Position numbers and translations under genes: made by a program. From assembly GCA_023333565.1 (NCBI GenBank), contig JAJKFH010002594.1:868001-932000 (forward strand): a stretch of 64,000 bases of DNA, in the 5' to 3' direction. The DNA is from Puffinus mauretanicus. Lineage: Eukaryota > Chordata > Aves > Procellariiformes > Procellariidae. The notes under the pieces are model-generated. The model was not told the DNA's origin, made no database searches, and was given only the letters and a program-made list of their open reading frames with translations. This document shows positions 61,201-64,000 of the stretch, piece after piece (position 1 is the first letter of the stretch; every line of letters begins with the position of its first letter).

Positions 61201-62099
61201 GTGTAGAGACATTGGACATACAGGAAAAGGATGCAGCAGTGAGGCAGGGGTCCTGTTCACATTGCTAAAGCCAAGCTGTGACTGGGCAAGCCACAGGCTG
61301 GCTTTGTAAATCATGATACACTTGAATTTTCACATCTGCTTGTCAGAACTGTTGAGCAACACGAAAACTAATGTCAGCATGTCTGCTGTTTTCTAGTTCA
61401 TCGTAGGTGGAAAAAAACATTAGGCAGGCTTATGACTTAATGTGTGTGTGCTTTACAGTAGAGTGGATGCTAGTATAATTTAAAGGGCTAGACTCTTCCT
61501 TTAGGAGGTCTTTGTAAGGAGGGCTGCTAAAGTGCAACGGAAGTTTACACTAGAAGACACTGTACATTGGGAAGATTCCTGTCTTCTTTATCCATTTAAT
61601 TTAGAAAATTGTGTGTATTTTCTGTTCCTCTATCCTGATTTGATTGTTATTGCATATGATCCAGTAGTGATTTCTAGGGAAGGTTTTGCTAAACCCTTCA
61701 TGATATACATAAGACGAGGTCCCTTAGTCATTTCAAAAGCAATGCCTTCCAAGGAAAAAGGTCAACCCAGGAAATATTTTTCAAGAAAATGTATAAGCCA
61801 AAGAAGAGGTGTCTTTGGAGAAGTCTTAAACATTTAAGTTGAAAGGTGAATGTGCTTTTTTTTATTCAAATTTGTAGCAATCATTTTGTAGCCTTTAATT
61901 GACTAAAACAGGAAAATCTTCTGTATTATTTTGGGGATATTTTTAAAGACAATAGATGCCACAGGAAGAATCCAGAGTCAGAAGCTAAGAAGGAAAATTC
62001 TTCAGCTGTGAAGGCAGGAGTTACCAACATGACCTTACTTCTGCCAATCTTTATGATACCGGTACTTGTTACTGTTGAAATACAGTAATTTTCCTCTCT
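58240..62099. other. AT-rich non-coding DNA, no gene seen
   Basis: A T tract lies at 60543-60563. The plus frame at 61532-61837 (101 codons) has no recognised domain, splice context or repeat origin. No mobile element was recognised. Confidence 0.6.
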
Positions 62100-62510
62100 A
62101 CCCTGAGATACCTGGGTGTCAGGGAGCAGTGAGGCTCCAAGGGAAGGGGAGCGGAGGGTGATCCCAGCACAGACTGCACCCTTAGCAGTGGGGCACCGTC
62201 CCACAAGGTCTGAGCATGGCAGGCAGAGCCAGGTGCTGGTAACAGAGTCTATCAACAGTAAGCCATGAACCAAGGCTAGGGAACCTGGTGAGGAGCAGCA
62301 GGAGACACGGTTGGAGACAAGACCACAGCATATGTCCATCCAGGAGCTGGAGAGAGAGCTGGAGACTCTTTCAGCATAGCTCAGGCAGGTATTGGATGTC
62401 CCGGGCTGAGTTGAAATGGGGCTCCTGGGCTCATGGGTGGGGGATCCCAGGTGGAGGTGGTCAGGGCCATTCAGACCTATTGGTGCTCTCAGGGCCCTGA
62501 CATGAGGCCA
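62100..62510. repeat. GC-rich block, possible unclassified mobile element
   Basis: A sharp rise in GC against flanks, with purine-rich phrases (GGAGAGAGAGCTGGAGACTC, AGGAGCAGCAGGAGACACGG, GGGGCTCCTGGGCTCATGGG). Both strands carry frames (minus 61926-62339 of 137 codons, plus 62288-62500 of 70 codons) but neither has a known domain. The wording resembles dispersed avian sequence, which I recall without a family name. Confidence 0.35.
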
Positions 62511-63885
62511 TCCTGAAATACACTATATGGTGTCACTTGGTTGAAAAGCAGTTCTTGGGAGCAGTATGTAACAAGTTGAGGGTGAAGAGCATTTACAGAA
62601 TACTATCCCACACCAGTTTTGCAGACTTCTCATCACCTCACTGAAAGAAAATGTAAAGTGACCTTCTTATGTATGAAGGCAAATCTTTACCTAAAAAACT
62701 AATGCATGATCAGGTAATATAGGCCTAAATGGAAGCATAATTTGAATCTTTTGCTTTGGCCTTTTCTAATTTTTGAGTGCTAAGTCATACACCTGAAATA
62801 TTTATTAGTACATTCACGTGAGATTTATATAAGACAGGCAAGAAGTGAAAACTGTGCAGACAATGGTTTTGTCTCACCTCCAGTTAACAATGGTTCATCT
62901 TTTGCAACTATTTTGCATGCATATTTAAAGCTTCTCAGGATATATTATTTTTCCAAAGTGGGCAGCTTCTCTGATTTTAATCAATGTTGAGTGATTAACA
63001 TTCTTGAAGATACACGTGAGAAACATTCTTAAGTACAGTTCACCTGACCTCTCCAGCTATGTTAAGGATGATGTTATTTTTTATGAGCCATGAATACAGA
63101 ATCATTGACTGCTAGGAGGTAGCTATAAAATCTGGAGTACATGATCAAAAGTAGTTATCCTTAGTAACTGTTTTCTGGTCTGCATAAAATAAATTGACCT
63201 TATATCCTTTTTTCATTAGCGAGCATCAATACCACAATAAACATCGCTAGGAAATGTCAGAAACTTTTCAGTCTAACAGCAGCCTCAATATTGAGGCCAA
63301 ATCATGGCATGAAATGCTGACCTGTTTCCTGTCCCACAGGTAGCAAATATTCTGACTTGAGGGTCAGGTAAAATGCAAATGCTTTCTGTGGTGGGATTGT
63401 TCACATACCTGTTTTTTGGAGTAAGCTGTTTTATAAACTGTTATAAAAGTGATAGTTTTGTAAGAAAACCTGGACCCTCTCTTGACTCATTTCAGCTTAC
63501 CCCTCAACACAGTCTGGATGCCTGTACAAGACAACACTCTCAACTTTTCTCAATGAAAATCAAAAGTCCTGTTTCCAAGCTGTTCTACTGAGGTTTTCCC
63601 TAGCTTGGGATTCAAAAACCTGTGAGCAATATATATATAAAGATATGTAGATATAATGCAGCTATATTAAAACATAGAATAATATATATTACTGGTGTTT
63701 TCCACATAATGATATTTTGTTGTTGTGTGGACATCTAATCCAATCCCCTAGCCAAGGCTGGATTGTTAAAAGCATGGCAGATTGTTATCACATGGCAGTT
63801 CCTTGAGGTTTATATAAAAGAATTTAGGACATTTATCTAATGCTTTTCCTGACTGGATTTTGGTCTGACAAATGTCTTTTTGCAG
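62511..63885. other. AT-rich non-coding DNA, no gene seen
   Basis: An (AT)n run lies at 63629-63639. The piece ACATCTAATCCAATCCCCTA near 63731-63750 followed by GCCAAGGCTGGATTG may be a worn CR1 3' end (minus strand), too short to be sure. Confidence 0.5.
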
Positions 63886-64000
63886 ATGACAGCGTTAAAG
63901 GACTTGCTCGAACCACCAAGCAGGTCATTTGCCAGTCTGGATGAAGAGCACAACCTCCTTGCTCCTGCCTAGGATCTAGCACCATTTGAAACATTCCTGG
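63886..64000 (+). other. candidate exon start at window edge
   Basis: A branch-point-like CTGAC, a pyrimidine run and TTTTTGCAG end at 63885. The first frame then starts with ATG and stays open 28 codons (MTALKDLLEPP ... HNLLAPA) to a TAG at 63970-63972; the other two frames stop sooner. It is unrecognised and the window ends here. Chance is quite possible. Confidence 0.2.

Noticed and set aside
1..64000. tRNA, rRNA, CRISPR arrays or operons
   Set aside because: No cloverleaf with A and B boxes, no rRNA core sequence, and no regularly spaced direct repeats were seen; composition and repeats are those of a bird nuclear genome.

Overview
The window is nuclear DNA from a bird. Three observations support this: (1) degenerate CR1 LINE copies of the type that dominates avian genomes, including the 3' terminus with tandem 8-base units (ATTCTATG on the element strand); (2) two solo LTRs whose ends match the abundant avian ERVL-type LTR (element-strand start TGTGCTGGTTTTGGCTGG, TATA box, ATTAAA signal, TG...CA ends, 5-base target duplication); (3) scattered very old amniote repeats (MIR-like SINEs, L3-like CR1 fossils). 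The base composition is AT-rich throughout and there are no bacterial-style operons, rRNA, tRNA or CRISPR arrays. The LTR family suggests a neoavian bird, but this comes from memory of the family and the species cannot be fixed.

No complete protein-coding gene is visible. Nearly all open frames are 60 to 100 codons, overlap on both strands and look like chance; the only frame clearly derived from a protein is the C-terminal end of a CR1 ORF2. The window therefore reads as a large intron or a gene-poor intergenic region. The best host-gene candidate is a pair of putative exons at 38915-38994 and 39719-39824 on the plus strand, which have good splice sites and a reading frame that stays open across the junction to a stop codon. 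A second candidate acceptor with a short open frame lies at the right edge (63886 onward).

Layout. 1-12870: unique AT-rich DNA with MIR-like fossils at about 1838-1932, 5745-5830 and 8410-8560, and a more GC-rich block at 10190-10600. 12877-13583: 5'-truncated CR1, minus strand, with an intact reading frame. 13600-22160: unique DNA with simple repeats. 22162-22465: older, internally deleted CR1. 24591-25186 and 27010-27583: two solo ERVL-type LTRs, both minus strand, each with its own target duplication. 31638-32129: second CR1 of the same type as the first, followed at its truncation point by a short minisatellite. 35175-35620: ancient repeat motif and a plus-strand CR1 reverse-transcriptase fossil. 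35625-57820: mostly unique DNA with the putative exon pair, old repeat traces, a long pyrimidine tract and two blocks that look like conserved regulatory DNA (51370-51640, 55560-55810). 57825-58235: ancient CR1 3' region, minus strand. 62100-62510: GC-rich block of unknown origin. The rest is unremarkable.

Nothing in the window amounts to a new multi-gene system. The items most worth a check are the putative exon pair, the regulatory-looking blocks, and the structures at the CR1 truncation points.
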